DNA of 22,313 nucleotides, from contig SHWR01000014.1 in assembly GCA_009693745.1 (NCBI GenBank), positions 1-22,313 on the forward strand, written 5' to 3'. A program made the translations under genes and the position numbers. A model generated the notes under the pieces. The model was not told the origin of the DNA, searched no databases, and saw only the letters and a list, made by a program, of their open reading frames with translations. Positions 22,189 through 22,313 of the stretch are shown here, piece after piece (position 1 is the first letter of the stretch; every line of letters begins with the position of its first letter). This stretch comes from Candidatus Fonsibacter sp. (lineage in GTDB: Bacteria > Pseudomonadota > Alphaproteobacteria > Pelagibacterales > Pelagibacteraceae).

Positions 22189-22313
22189 TTTATCAATTGA
22201 TAACCTTAAAATTGATCAAGTTACTGATAATATTTTCGATATGTTTATTGCATTGAGCCATGGACAGCATAGAGCTACTTTAAAAAAATTTTATAAAGAT
22301 GAACGAGAAGAAT
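22151..22313 (+). pseudogene. Frame-shifted continuation of the preceding glycosyltransferase-like gene (runs off the edge)
   Basis: In the +1 frame relative to the preceding gene, translation after the A-run gives IFYIPNPSDLSIDNL, then DMFIALSHGQHRATL and KFYKDEREE, open to the last base. The IPNP.D and ALSHG.hR patterns look like the middle of group 1 glycosyltransferase-like proteins, and would follow naturally on the upstream half. One A fewer in the 11-A run at 22153-22163 would join both parts into one open frame. Whether this is a true mutation, a sequencing or assembly error, or a site rescued by transcriptional slippage cannot be told from the sequence. The 3' end is outside the window. 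Confidence 0.6.

Noticed and set aside
1..22313. CRISPR arrays, insertion sequences, attachment sites, toxin-antitoxin or restriction genes
   Set aside because: No spaced direct repeats, transposase, integrase or nuclease-methylase motifs were seen on either strand. tRNA-Ser has no visible 3'-end duplication nearby that would suggest integration.

Overview
The window is 22.3 kb of very AT-rich, densely packed bacterial DNA. Most likely it is an alphaproteobacterium of the SAR11 (Pelagibacterales) type or a similarly streamlined relative. This rests on gene content and order: uvrA/ssb-gyrA, a complex I NDUFS4-like subunit, recG/sdhE, and the chain mltB-rlpA-dacA-tmk-holB-metG-tatD-metallo-hydrolase. 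It also rests on tiny or negative intergenic distances, abundant A/T homopolymers and few Shine-Dalgarno-like sites. The taxonomic call is an inference; no rRNA is present.

Layout, left to right. 1-2593 (+) is the end of yajC followed by secD and secF, the accessory module of the Sec translocon. 2590-6107 (-) is uvrA followed by a short membrane protein resembling the membrane domain of urate oxidase PuuD. From the 84-bp divergent region 6108-6191 a rightward run starts: ssb, gyrA, an NDUFS4-like gene and a short SbmA/BacA-type transporter (to 10595). This meets recG, which runs leftward (10592-12661). sdhE (12700-12951) is divergent from recG. A 141-bp non-coding stretch and a leftward tRNA-Ser(UGA) follow.

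From 13226 to the right edge all protein genes are on + and nearly all overlap: mltB, an RlpA-like lipoprotein, dacA, tmk, holB, metG, tatD, a PhnP-like metallo-hydrolase, then two glycosyltransferase-type genes. The first three act on peptidoglycan. The next five are DNA precursor, replication, translation and nuclease/hydrolase housekeeping. The last two look like the start of a surface-polysaccharide region.

I see no CRISPR array, insertion sequence, prophage, toxin-antitoxin or defence system, and I do not claim a new system. The points most worth a second look are: a frameshift at an 11-A run in the last gene (22153-22163); a D-Ala-D-Ala carboxypeptidase whose SxN motif reads SGV; an RlpA-like protein lacking the usual catalytic loop of its barrel domain; an SbmA/BacA protein lacking the N-terminal segment of the E. 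coli protein; GyrA with Gln at the quinolone-determining Ser83 position; and two convergent gene pairs that interlock through overlapping stop codons.
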